Origin: JAICIG01 sp035532215
Lineage (GTDB): Bacteria; Planctomycetota; Planctomycetia; Pirellulales; JAICIG01
Length of the DNA stretch: 47,131 bases
Direction: 5' to 3'
NCBI GenBank assembly: GCA_035532215.1
Contig: DATKRK010000448.1
Span: 1-47,131, forward strand
The notes under the pieces: generated by a model
Told to the model about the DNA's origin: nothing
Database searches by the model: none
Seen by the model: the letters and a program-made list of their open reading frames with translations, nothing else
Shown: one piece after another, positions 33,501-43,400 of the stretch
How the letters are laid out: every line of letters begins with the position of its first letter
How positions within the stretch are numbered: the stretch's first letter is position 1
Position numbers and translations under genes: made by a program

Positions 33501-34447
33501 ACGCCTTCGGCGCCAAGCTGCAAGTACTCCGGATAGTGCAGCACGGCTTTCGCATCGACGATCCGCGGGCGATCGACCAGTTCGATTTCGTACTTCTTGC
33601 TCCACGTGCCGCCGCCGTAAACGCGGTAGGCGAACGAGTCTTCCAAACCGTGCAGCGTCAGCCGCCACGATGGATCGGCCTTCGCCCGGGCCAGATCGTG
33701 CCAGATCGCCGCGCCGCCGTCGGCGGGCAACAGTTCCAAGCGGAACTCCTGAGGCTCGCCCTTCGTCACGAGGACATCGAAGTCGATGTCGTCGCCGCGC
33801 AAGACTTGCGTACTGCCCGGCTTGACCTCGAACAGCACGCCGGTGGCTGGCGGAATGTCGGCGAAGGGATGGAAGATCCGCGCCATGGCGGTCGGCAGCC
33901 GGTCGGCCAGCAGCGCCCAGCAGATAATGAAGGCCGCCACCGCAACACCGCAGGCTGCGCCCGCACGGCTCAGGTTGCGGCGATCGACGACGCTCGCCGG
34001 CCGGAAGTTGCAAATTCGCTCCAGGGCCTCGCCGACTAGCTTGCGGTAGAACGCCGGCGAATAGCCTTTACGCCGTTTGTCGGCGGCGATATCGACGCAA
34101 CTCACCAGCCGGTTGTGAACGCCCGGCAACTGCAGTTCGATCCGCCGCGCCACATGCCCGTCGCTCATCCGCCGCACGAGCGGCCGCAAGACGCCGGCGA
34201 AGAAGGCCCAACCGCTGGGCAGCACGACCAACAGCAAGGCGAAAAATCGCATCGTGGGCCACAGCGGCGAGAGCAGGTCGAGGCAGGCCAGCGCCAACAG
34301 CGCGCCAAGATAGAGCGTCAGCGAGAGCGCCAGCCCGGTCGCCATCCAACTGCCGCGCAGCCAATGCCGCACGCGGCCGATCAGGCGGAAGATCGGCCTC
34401 GTATCGAGAGCTTGTTCGGCCGGTTCTCGCGGGTGTTGGGGATTCAT
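30584..34447 (-). CDS. Giant membrane-anchored coiled-coil protein (DUF4175-like)
   Basis: 1287 residues. Spans lie near 37-60, 66-88 and 163-182, then a large beta-rich extracytoplasmic part (about 200-680) with tandem Ig-like modules. From about 690 to 1060 there is an almost continuous Gln/Glu/Lys/Ala coiled coil (for example LARFEETQDRLQEKLAKLID). The C-terminus (1060-1287) is low-complexity, acidic and Gln/Pro-rich, ending with a conserved-looking helix (AMLLKMQPQLREELLQGMRE). It resembles the DUF4175 group encoded in Bat-type operons. No enzyme motif is visible, so a structural or tethering role is likely. It is followed at 17 bp by the VWA gene and separated from the upstream BatA gene by 459 bp containing a mobile-type repeat. 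Confidence 0.85.
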   Translation of the reverse strand: MNPQHPREPAEQALDTRPIFRLIGRVRHWLRGSWMATGLALSLTLYLGALLALACLDLLSPLWPTMRFFALLLVVLPSGWAFFAGVLRPLVRRMSDGHVARRIELQLPGVHNRLVSCVDIAADKRRKGYSPAFYRKLVGEALERICNFRPASVVDRRNLSRAGAACGVAVAAFIICWALLADRLPTAMARIFHPFADIPPATGVLFEVKPGSTQVLRGDDIDFDVLVTKGEPQEFRLELLPADGGAAIWHDLARAKADPSWRLTLHGLEDSFAYRVYGGGTWSKKYEIELVDRPRIVDAKAVLHYPEYLQLGAEGVVPQPTLDVTGPETSEVEVQVASAGDVVEAEIQLLDADFKPVADDDREERVWFESKAPEGAVLEGNWQWDVEKYGRPTHTEPPAAGVHSHVFHTARVGFRVEPEEWLFAWVYLPPDQKPESILLQWHDGQNWEHRAYWGEDKIGVGQPNTASRRSLGPLPPAGEWVRLEVSAKELGLDGKAIKGMGFFLSGGQAYWHRGGALPPPTRSERQLVVKQTFPLKSREPGEWSGRFPLAGEGYYRVELRNKLKHANQPMKEARYLAIPDNPPQITLERPASDIVLSRPQKLPLAIAVYDDVALKRLKVMAQRGDTDGFREAASKVYEEKLLKADLALLTLDLTTFDLKPGEHLRYRAYVEDRKGQAAETRDFLVRIADDHNAVDKQLARFEETQDRLQEKLAKLIDDQTKVVDRLEELEQKYEPLEDKLAEAEALARQEALKAAAANPQQPPPAQAPELKLDDATAKELAELRQELAQAAGQEEQNAHVARQVAGELQNAARQADEMKTLPAEIVSEMKTAQEIFDQAAAKPLGQLAEQIRQAANADKRDPHVAQMAKAAERVKQELEASAERLKALGDARKQMADQMEEALAQLRQELLEQQAGMTARGLEDLRGMIAELREELKEFEGQQAGLLDATPIVPEIMLEDLQKRQAALDRQAEPPLDEAMQLLAGDGLRQMKPAQRGEVHQPDAEDMPSRQEMAAPAKPRKQPQIRPALGGQSPQLDPKLAEKRPMPRKDPQSDPPTPTEAQREQLAERQFEQLMELNLAEQSLGADQKSLEALMEQLRAALAEAGSEGMEEAMDDMPAEGESMNDEQGPGNDEAPGQGQQPPDSPSKMAAKNKPSKGGSPQDEAASENSNPPQELSDLLDSAAVQQALAMAQRLRQASQMSEQTQQTQGRTSIGPALGNLRPTSSGGEIVTVELADLDPASRAMLLKMQPQLREELLQGMREQGPEGYRKFIQDYFQRLSTAKDPR

Positions 34448-34524
34448 GACGGTTCCTCACGCACAGTCTTTTCGATTTTCAACCCCTGATCGGCCACCGC
34501 GCCGCTCCACTAGTACCTTCAATC

Positions 34525-34787
34525 AACCACGGATTGCCCAGCGCGGCCTTCGGCCGCAACCAATCGAGCCACGGATGGAACACGGATAAAACACGGATGA
34601 AATGCAGAATGGGGCTCTTCCGCAGGATTCATGGGCGGTTTTATCGCTGGTTAGCAGGGTTGGGGTTGCGTTTTCCAAGGCATTGCCGGGCAAATAAACG
34701 TGGCGCTGGTCAGTGAGACGCCGGTGAGGAGTCGAATTGGAAAACACCATGTCCGATCCGTGTTCGATCCGTGTTTCATCCGTGGCT
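34525..34787. repeat. 266-bp dispersed element, copy 2 (inside the MoxR-VWA cluster)
   Basis: 263 bp, nearly identical to 26637-26902 (a few substitutions and short indels). It starts AACCACGGATTGCCCAGC and ends CATCCGTGGCT. It lies between the giant coiled-coil gene and the BatA gene. Downstream, at 34832-34856, a 25-bp segment is the exact reverse complement of its CCCAGCGCGGCCTTCGGC region, so part of the element is also present inverted. Confidence 0.88.
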
Positions 34788-34874
34788 AAGCTCCTATGGC
34801 CTAAGTTGCTTTGATTGGAATAGTTTGTTTGGTTGCGGCCGAAGGCCGCGCTGGGTCGTCCGTAGTGCTGGTCT

Positions 34875-34894
34875 GTCAGGCTGGAAAGCCTGAC
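34875..34894. terminator. GTCAGGCT-GGAA-AGCCTGAC hairpin after the BatA gene
   Basis: A perfect 8-bp stem with a 4-nt loop 13 bp beyond the BatA-like stop codon. No T-run follows on the minus strand. It may end or attenuate the upstream part of the cluster, or be one more palindromic repeat. Confidence 0.4.
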
Positions 34895-34906
34895 CTACTT
34901 GCCCGC

Positions 34907-37255
34907 TCACTCTCCAATCGCCGGGTCGCCGGCGCCGGTCATCTGTCCGACCCAGGCGCCCGGCGCCAGTTGCCGAATTCGCTCGCCCATCGAGGCCTCT
35001 TCGCCGTTGCGGCCTTGCCCGCTGCGGGTGGCCAGCAGAAACTCGGCGCCGATCACTGCGAAGGCCGCGTACAGCAAATATCGCCAGATTTCGCGTTGGT
35101 CGCCGACCGAGCCCAGTTCTTGCTGCGCTTCGGCCGAGGCGTCGACGAACGAAAGCTTCACGCCGGGAAACCATTCGCTGAGTTCCGCCTCGCTTGCCGC
35201 GGCGAACTCCGATTCGTCCGGAGCGAGATTCACGGCGAACTCCGCGGCGCCGCGTTTGGGCTGTTCAACGCGGCCCCCTTTCACTTCGACTGCGTAATAG
35301 CCCTTTTGCGACGTCTGTTCGTAACCGCTGACGAACCGCGAGCCGGCCCGCTTGAACTCCAAATCGGTCGAGCGTTGTTCGCCGTCGATCACCCGCCCCG
35401 AAAGGGGCGACCACTCGCCGGCCACGGCGATCTCGGCGACGCCGTCGGCCGGCACGACCGAAGGCGTTTCGAGTTCCGGGCGGTGTTCGAGATGGTTGAC
35501 CAGTCGCAGCACGAGCGGCACGAACTCGGGCTTGAGCGGCAAGTTCGTCCATTTGGCGTGCATCGGGAAGGCGGCCACGAGCACCGCCCCGTCGCGGAAG
35601 CGATTTTCGACCAGCGCGACCTGCTTGGGCGAGAAGCGGGCCAAGGCCCAGCCGCCGGGCGCCGCTTCGTCGAAGGTCAGCGGAAAGCGGCGGGAAAAGT
35701 GCGCCGTGGTCAGGTAGCGCGCGTCGGGATCGTCGAACACGGCCAGCGCCGGGTGAGCGAAATCGACTGCGCTGAGCTGCACGAACGTTTCCGGTTTTTG
35801 CGGATCGCCGACCGGCGGGCCCATCTCGACCGGCGTCAAGCGCTCGTTCAAGGGCCCCGGCACGGCGAAGAACTGCTTGTTGTAAACGTCGTAGTTCACG
35901 CGGTCGCCGGGAAAGATCATCAGCCCGCCGCCGGCTGAGACGAAATCGTGCAGCCAAAGAAAATGCTGCTTGTTGAGGCCGCCGCAGTTGGCCAGGATCA
36001 CCACGCTGGCATCGCGCAGCGTATCGGGATTCACTTGCCCTTGCTGGATTTCCTGCACGTCGAGCGAACGAACGTATTCCTTGCTCGGCCCGAGCGGCGG
36101 CGCCGGCTCGTTCGCTGCACTGGCCTCGGCCGGCGAAGGCTCGTTCGGCCGGTCCTGCTCTTCGCCATGCGCAGTCAAGGCGGTGCGAAGATAGAGAGCG
36201 TCGTTCTCGTAAGGATCGCCCGCCGGGTTGCCGTTGACCAACAGCACCTTGATCGGCGGCGAAATCGAGAGCGTGAACAAATATTGATCGTCGTCCGGAA
36301 AGCGGTCTTCGTCGATCTCGAAGCGGCCGTGCAGCACGCCCGGTTCGGTGGGCGTGAAGACGATCTCCTTCTGTTCCGAATCGCCCGGTTTGACGGTCAG
36401 CGGTACGCGGGCGATTTCGGCGTCGTCCACGAACACGCCGACCGTGACCTCGGCCAGATCGGTCTCGGAATCGTTGGCCACGCGCGGCCGCAGTACGAGC
36501 GGCAGGCCGACGATCGCCCGATGCTGCCGCGGCCGCTCGCCGATCACGGCCCGGTTGGCCAGCGGTTCGTGCGAGCCAACGTCGACCACGACCAACCGGG
36601 CGTCGTCGGGCACGAGGCGATCGATGCCTTGCGAGGCTGCTTCGCGCCAGCCGGAGGCTTGATTGTCGGTGAACAAGTAGACCGTCGGCGTTGTCGACCG
36701 CTGCGAGCGAGCTGGAAACACTTCTGACAAGGCCGACAGCCAGTTGCCGCGCGACGGGCTCGACTGCAAGGCATCGATCTGCTCGCGGGCGGCTTCGTTG
36801 TCGGGCGTGAAACGGCTGAACACTTCCTCGGGCCGGGCCGCCACGCGGACGAGCGAGAGCCGATCGTCGGGCGAGAGCCGATCGACGACTTTCAAGGCCG
36901 CGTCCTTGGCTCGTTCCAGCGCCGAGCGGCCGGCGGTTTGTGCGTTCATGCTGGCCGAGCAGTCGACCAACAGCACCACGTCTCGTCCGGCGCCGCCGCC
37001 GAACAGCGCGCTCCAGTGCCGCACCGCCGGTCGGGCGCACAAACCGACCAACAGCAGCAGAAACAAGGCCCGCAGCGCCGCCAGCAACGCTTCCAGGAAC
37101 TTCATCTGCCGCCGCTGCTGGAGATACGTGTCGAACAGAAAGCGGAACGTGCTCAGTTCGACCGTGCGCAGGCGGTGCAGCGTGAGCAGGTGCAAGACGA
37201 TGGGAACGCCGGCCAGCGGCAGCAGATAGAGCAGGCCTGGGTGCAGCAATTCCAT
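34907..37255 (-). CDS. BatA-domain plus VWA membrane protein
   Basis: 782 residues from ATG 37255 (MELLHPGLLYLLPLAGVPIV); a TTG two codons upstream is possible. The N-terminal BatA/aerotolerance-regulator domain with two spans (about 5-22 and 55-75) precedes a VWA domain with MIDAS D98-x-S100-x-S102 (LLVDCSASMN) and VYLFTDNQASG. A CARDB-like beta domain and an amidotransferase-like segment follow (LLVNGNPAGDPYENDALYLR ... VVILANCGGLN). A last span lies near 720-740 (IWRYLLYAAFAVIGAEFLLA). Such proteins are encoded with MoxR and DUF58 partners, probably as a chaperone-like metal-dependent assembly system at the inner membrane. The DUF58 gene is upstream. Confidence 0.9.
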   Translation of the reverse strand: MELLHPGLLYLLPLAGVPIVLHLLTLHRLRTVELSTFRFLFDTYLQQRRQMKFLEALLAALRALFLLLLVGLCARPAVRHWSALFGGGAGRDVVLLVDCSASMNAQTAGRSALERAKDAALKVVDRLSPDDRLSLVRVAARPEEVFSRFTPDNEAAREQIDALQSSPSRGNWLSALSEVFPARSQRSTTPTVYLFTDNQASGWREAASQGIDRLVPDDARLVVVDVGSHEPLANRAVIGERPRQHRAIVGLPLVLRPRVANDSETDLAEVTVGVFVDDAEIARVPLTVKPGDSEQKEIVFTPTEPGVLHGRFEIDEDRFPDDDQYLFTLSISPPIKVLLVNGNPAGDPYENDALYLRTALTAHGEEQDRPNEPSPAEASAANEPAPPLGPSKEYVRSLDVQEIQQGQVNPDTLRDASVVILANCGGLNKQHFLWLHDFVSAGGGLMIFPGDRVNYDVYNKQFFAVPGPLNERLTPVEMGPPVGDPQKPETFVQLSAVDFAHPALAVFDDPDARYLTTAHFSRRFPLTFDEAAPGGWALARFSPKQVALVENRFRDGAVLVAAFPMHAKWTNLPLKPEFVPLVLRLVNHLEHRPELETPSVVPADGVAEIAVAGEWSPLSGRVIDGEQRSTDLEFKRAGSRFVSGYEQTSQKGYYAVEVKGGRVEQPKRGAAEFAVNLAPDESEFAAASEAELSEWFPGVKLSFVDASAEAQQELGSVGDQREIWRYLLYAAFAVIGAEFLLATRSGQGRNGEEASMGERIRQLAPGAWVGQMTGAGDPAIGE

Positions 37256-37277
37256 CGTCAAACGCCTTCAATTGCCC

Positions 37278-37365
37278 GTTGAAAAAGGGGACATTCTACT
37301 TTTTCAAGGGGCCGAGTCACGAGATGTTCGCGTTCTCGAAAAAGTAGAATGTCCCCTTTTTCAAC
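37278..37365. repeat. Perfect 28-bp inverted repeat (GGGGACATTCTAC type)
   Basis: The arms 37278-37305 and 37338-37365 are perfectly complementary over 28 bp (core GAAAAAGGGGACATTCTAC) with a 32-bp loop. A related half-arm (GTCCCCGTTTTCAACAGACG) lies at 37420-37439 and abuts the DUF58 stop codon. Long perfect arms suggest a recently mobile element; similar GGGGACA repeats in other genomes are mobilised by REP-associated IS200-like transposases, none of which is in the window. Confidence 0.88.
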
Positions 37366-37440
37366 AGACACCTCGCAAAAAGCTGGTTTCTCGCTCGTAC
37401 ATTCGGCTGCTCGGAGCCAGTCCCCGTTTTCAACAGACGT

Positions 37441-38328
37441 TTATCCCATCCGCGAACGCTTATCGAGGCAGGCGGCCAGCGATATATCGTAGGGCTCTTT
37501 GGTGTTGGTCAGATTGTAGCTGATCTGCCGCTCGAGGCAGTCTTTTTTCAGTTGCTCGATGAAGGCGTTGATCCGCGCCAGGTAGTTCGCCCTGAGCGTT
37601 TTGGGGTTGGCGGTCAACCGGCCGGCGCCTTCCATGTCTTTGAACCGCGTCATGCGATCGAAGGGAAACGTCAGCTCGGCGTCGTCGAGCACGTGGAACA
37701 CGATGACCTCGTGCCGCTCGTGGCGGAAGTGCTGCAAGCCGTGGGCGATGGCCTCTGGGCGGTCGATCAGGTCGCTGATCAGAATCACCAACCCGCGGCG
37801 TTTGATCCGCTCGGCCACACGGTGCAGCACGGCGCCGACGTCGGTTTCCTCGCCGGGCTGCACCTTTTCCAATTCGTCGAGCACGCGGCGGAACTGCGTC
37901 GGCCGGGCCTTGGCCGGCAATTGCCGGCGGACCTGCGAGTCGAACAGCGTCAGCCCGACGGCGTCGTTCTGCTTCAAGAGCAAGTAGGTCAGCGCGGCGG
38001 CCAGGTAGCTGCCGTATTCGAGCTTGCTGAGCTTGCCGCCGCGGAAGTTCATCGAGTTCGAGCAGTCGAGCAGAATGTATGCTCGTAGGTTCGTCTCGTC
38101 CTCGAACAACTTGACGAAGTATTTGTCGTTGCGGGCCAGAATGCGCCAATCGAGCGTGCGCAGCTCGTCGCCCGGCGTGTAGGCCCGGTGGTCGAGATAC
38201 TCGACCGAGAAGCCGTGATACGGGCTGCGATGGCGGCCGGTCAAAAATCCTTCGACGACCTGGCGGGCCACCAGCTCCATGCGGCCAATGCGGGCCAGTC
38301 CTTCGGGATCTAAAAAACGGTTCGCCAT
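37441..38328 (-). CDS. DUF58-domain protein (MoxR partner)
   Basis: 295 residues. GRHRSPYHGFSVEYLDHRAY followed by TPGDELRTLDWRILARNDKY and FVKLFEDETNLRAYILLDCS is the DUF58 signature running into a VWA-like fold (LLDCSNSMNF). No membrane span is visible, so it is cytoplasmic. DUF58 proteins are encoded with MoxR ATPases and BatA-type proteins throughout bacteria. It lies between MoxR (161 bp upstream) and the BatA gene (185 bp downstream); both gaps are filled with palindromic repeats, which is unusual for an operon. Confidence 0.93.
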   Translation of the reverse strand: MANRFLDPEGLARIGRMELVARQVVEGFLTGRHRSPYHGFSVEYLDHRAYTPGDELRTLDWRILARNDKYFVKLFEDETNLRAYILLDCSNSMNFRGGKLSKLEYGSYLAAALTYLLLKQNDAVGLTLFDSQVRRQLPAKARPTQFRRVLDELEKVQPGEETDVGAVLHRVAERIKRRGLVILISDLIDRPEAIAHGLQHFRHERHEVIVFHVLDDAELTFPFDRMTRFKDMEGAGRLTANPKTLRANYLARINAFIEQLKKDCLERQISYNLTNTKEPYDISLAACLDKRSRMG

Positions 38329-38355
38329 AGGTCTTTCAATTCACCAGCTTCGATT

Positions 38356-38476
38356 GGCTAACCACAGAGACACATCCCCTTTCAAAAAGTTTAATTGCAA
38401 TTTGCGGCCGACTTTTGTATTTCAACGCCGATAAGAAATTTCTCCTCTCTGTGCCTCTGTGTCTCTGTGGTTCAAC
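38356..38476. repeat. CACAGAG-type imperfect palindrome, copy 2
   Basis: GGCTAACCACAGAGACACA on the left and CTGTGCCTCTGTGTCTCTGT followed by GGTT on the right; same family as 5764-5958. It occupies the MoxR-DUF58 gap. Confidence 0.75.
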
Positions 38477-38489
38477 CTTCCCCGCCTAA

Positions 38490-39542
<1,053 letters not shown>

Positions 39543-39680
39543 GCGCGAGTCATCTCCGGGGCATCTCGGGCGCCACAGCGGGCAGGCCGGCGCCGTTCAA
39601 GAGACTATTGTAGCCGCCCCGGCCGAGGTTACGAAAAAAAGCTCGCTCGAAGTGAAAAAGCCGGCGATGGCGGTCGCCCA

Positions 39681-40316
39681 TTACAGCCCCGCCTCGGCCA
39701 GCGCCGCCTGGTAATCTTCCGGCAGATTCAAATTCCGCAGCGTCTTCGAATCCGGATCGACCTTGCTCAGCTCCGCGGCGGAAATCTCGCGAGTGCGAAC
39801 CAACTCGTAAAGATCCGCGGCCCGCAAGCGGTCTTCGGCCAGCAGGCGTTCAATCTGCGGCAGCACGCTGCGGCGATAGACGGCCGCCAGCGGTTGATAA
39901 AAACCATCGATGCGCGGCACGGCGACGTCGAAGCCGTCGAGTAATTCAATCATGCGGCGGACGAACCGCGGTTCAAGAAACGGCACGTCGCACGCCGTGG
40001 CATAGGCCGCTTCGCAGCTTGGCCGCAAGGCGGCCAGCCCGCCGGCCAGCCCTTCGAGCGGCCCGCGATATTCGCGCCGATCGCGCACGATCGTTACGCC
40101 CGCGGGCAACTCGGGCAATTCCTGATCGGCGGCCGCCACCACGACGATCGGCTCGACCGCCTGGCTTAACAACCGCACCACCCGCTGAAGCAAGAGTTCC
40201 GGGCCGAAGGGCAACAGCGCCTTCGACGCGCCCATGCGGCTGCTCCTGCCGCCGCACAGAACGATGCCGCCGCAACGGGTGATACTCGGCGGCGGCGGTG
40301 AGACGGGAGGATCCAT
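39681..40316 (-). CDS. mobA: Molybdenum cofactor guanylyltransferase-like protein
   Basis: 211 residues from ATG 40316. GGIVLCGGRSSRMGASKALL is the nucleotidyltransferase P-loop of MobA. ATACDVPFLEPRFVRRMIEL carries the metal-binding Asp, and PLAAVYRRSVLPQIERLLAE matches the later MobA motif. MobA attaches GMP to molybdopterin to give the bis-MGD cofactor. No other moco gene adjoins it, so the assignment is by motif; a relative acting on another nucleotide sugar is possible. The frame is open 23 codons upstream, but those codons are AT-rich repeat DNA (MDFRFWILD...) and were excluded. Confidence 0.87.
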   Translation of the reverse strand: MDPPVSPPPPSITRCGGIVLCGGRSSRMGASKALLPFGPELLLQRVVRLLSQAVEPIVVVAAADQELPELPAGVTIVRDRREYRGPLEGLAGGLAALRPSCEAAYATACDVPFLEPRFVRRMIELLDGFDVAVPRIDGFYQPLAAVYRRSVLPQIERLLAEDRLRAADLYELVRTREISAAELSKVDPDSKTLRNLNLPEDYQAALAEAGL

Positions 40317-40324
40317 TTCGGCTT

Positions 40325-40403
40325 CATTTTGGATTTTGGATTTTGGATTTTGGATTGAATCGAGAATCCAAAATCGAAAATCCAAAATCCCAAATACCCA
40401 ATC
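40325..40403. repeat. GATTTTGGATTTT-type inverted repeat, copy 2
   Basis: Four tandem TTTTGGA units on the left face AATCCAAAATCGAAAATCCA and further AAAATCC on the right; same family as 6291-6390. It fills the gap between mobA and the haem protein, and its end touches the haem-protein stop codon (40402-40404). Confidence 0.8.
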
Positions 40404-43400
40404 ACTTGCCCAGCAAGAACGCCAGCACGTCGGCCATTTCTTGCAGGTTGACCTTTTGCTCCAGCCCCTCGGGCATCAGCGAATGGCCGGTGTTCGAAAG
40501 TTCTTCGATGTTCTGCCGCAGGATGGTCTCTTGCACGCCCTGCGGCCGGCGGAGCGTGATGCTGGTGGCCGTCTCTTCGGCAATCACGCCGGTCAAGATG
40601 CGGCCGTCGTCGAGCGCGCAAACGTACTCCAAAAAGTTGGGCGGCACTTCGCGATTCGGATCCAGCACGTGCGTCAGGATTTCTTCGGCCGTGCGGTGCT
40701 TGATCGTGAGCAGGTTCGGACCGACCTCGTAGCCTTTGTCGCCCAGGCGGTGGCACGTCAGGCATTCGCGCTCGACGACCTTTCGGCCGCGCTGGCCGTC
40801 GGCCGGCGCGGAGAGAGCGGCCCGATAGCGCTCGAGCACTTCTTTTCGCGGGCTGGGGGCGTCGGCCGAAAACAGCTTCAGGGCCCGCTCGCGAATCTTC
40901 GGGTCGGCGTGCTGCATCAACAGCGTGCGGCGAGTTTGCGGGATTTGCGAAATGCCCGCCAGCCGCGATTCAATGGCGTCGAACAGCGGCTCGAGCCGCT
41001 CGGGGCGGGCCAGCAAGGCTTCGACCGCTTCGTTGCGCACGTCCGGCGTATAGCCGCGGTAAGGTTCGAGCAAAATCGCGGCGACGTCTTTGTCGCGGAA
41101 GCTCGACAGCGTGCGGATGGCGGCAATCTGCACGGCTTGCGGCTGCCGCGAGTCGAGCAGCGCGACGAGCACCGGCCTGGCGACGGAGAACTCGGCGTAT
41201 CCGAGCAGTTGCAAAGCTTGCTGGCGATCGGCCGGCTCGGCCCGATCGTCGCCGGCGATTCTTTGCGCAGCTTCCAGCAGGTGCGAGATCAGGCGGCTCG
41301 CGGCCGGCAGCTTCGCCCCGGCCAGCTTGAGCCCGTCGCCCAGGCCCAGGACTAGCGCCATTTGCAGCCGCTCGTTCGTCTGCGCCGCCAAAACCGCTCC
41401 CGACGCCAGCACGGCCTGCACTTCGTCGCCCTGATTCCTGGCGCCGATGATGAACGCCAGTTCGCGGCCCCAAACCAGGGCCGCATCCTGCCCAGGGAAT
41501 TCGCGATCGATCGCGAGCAACGAGAGCAACTCGCCCGCGCGCTCGGTCGCCGAACTCAAAACGGCCGCGCGGATCCAAGGATCGGCCGTATCGCAGCGTG
41601 CGATGCGGGCCAAGGCCGCCGCCACGCGCTCGTCGCCTGTTTCGCCCAGCGTGAAGGCCGTTTGGAAACGAACTCGCACGTTCGGGTCGTCGGCCAGGGC
41701 CAAAACCCGCTCGAGCAGTTCGGGCGATTGACGCAGCCGCGGTTCGGCCAACCGCACGGCATGTTCGCGGACGCCGGGCGCCTGGTCGGCCAACGCGGCG
41801 AGCAGGTCTTTTTCTCCTAATGCCCCAAGGCCGTCGAGCGACCACAAGGCGTGCAGCCGCGCCAGCGGCGCGCCGCTTTCGTGCAACAGTTTTCGCAACG
41901 GCGCCACGGCCGCCGGATCCTGTCGCTCGAACAGCAGCCGGTGTGCCGTGTCGCGCTGCCAGGCGTTGGGGTTCTCCAGTTCCTTCACGAGTTGCAGGGT
42001 GCTCGCGCCGCCCAACGGCGTGAACTTCGGCGGCTTGAAGCCCGGCGGCGCCAGGCGATAGATCCGCCCGCGATCGCGGCCGCTTTCCAGGTCGAGATGC
42101 TCCTTGATGTCGTCGGGGATCGACCACGGATGCTCGATTGTCTCGCGATACATGTCGCAAACGTGCAGCGTGCCGTCGGGGGCGTTGACGAAGTTCGTGG
42201 GCCGGAACCAATTGTCGGTCGAGCGGACGAACTCGGTTTCCGCATCGCCCCGCACCGACTTGAAGGTCACGCCGTCGGCCGAGAGCACTTGGCGGTGGAC
42301 GAGGTTGCCCGCCACCTCGCCGATGAAGGCGTTGCCGTAGAATTGCTTGGGGTACGCCGTGCCGCGATAGATCGTGATGCCGCTGGTGCTGGTGACGTAG
42401 GCTTGGGCCAGTTCACTGCGCGGCGTTTTGCGGCTCGTGTCGCCGGTCCAGCGCTCGGCGCGGACCACGCGCCAGGCTTCGGGCGGGCTGAGGCGATAAA
42501 CGGGCAGGGCATCGCTCGCCTCGGCCGCGTTGTGCAAGGCCGACGCAACGCGCAGATAGCGATTGCGGGCCAGATAATGGCTCGGCAGCACAATATGCTC
42601 GACCGGGTTGCGGATGTCGCAAATAAAACGGTTGCCCCAATCGTCGAAGCCGTTGCCGAAGCGGGCCCCGCCCGAGATGATCTCGAGCGCCTCGTCGCGC
42701 GGGTCGAAGCGGAAATCATTGCGGCTCAAGACGAGCGGCTTGGCATCAGGCTGGTCGGCCGGCCGCAGTTGGCCGCCGTTACTCGACCCGGCGCCATAGA
42801 TGCGGTGATCGAGCCCCCACTTCAAATTATTCATCACCGCCTGCACGTTGAACTTGCGGAAGCCGGTAAACAGCTTGCGGCGCACGTCGGCCTTGCGATC
42901 GCCGTCGGTGTCCTTGAAGTACCAGACGTCGGGCGTAGCCGTGACGAACACGCCCCCTTTCCAGCAGGCCACGCCGGTCGGCCATGACAGGTCTTCGGCG
43001 AAGATCGTGCTGCGGTCGAAGCGGCCGTCGCCGTCGAGGTCTTCTAGAATGCGGACGCGGCCGATCGGCAAGTCGGCGGTCTTTTCGGTGAACGGCTTGT
43101 CGGCTGTTTTGTCGGTATAGGGGTAATCCGACATCTCGACGACATAGGCCAGGCCATTCTCGTCGTATTCGATGGCCACCGGGTCGGTCACGTCCGGCTC
43201 GGCGGCCAGCAGTTGCATTTGAAAGCCGAACAAGGTTTGGAACGTCTTTTCGGCTGCGGCGGGCTCCGTCGGCGGCGTGCGCGGAAAAGCGGATTCGGTC
43301 GCTTGCGGCGTCGCCTCCGGTTCGGCGGCAAAGCTCGCGGTGCAGAGCATGCAGCAGGCGAACAGCGCCGCGGCGAACGACGTTGCCGGCTTCAGTCCGG

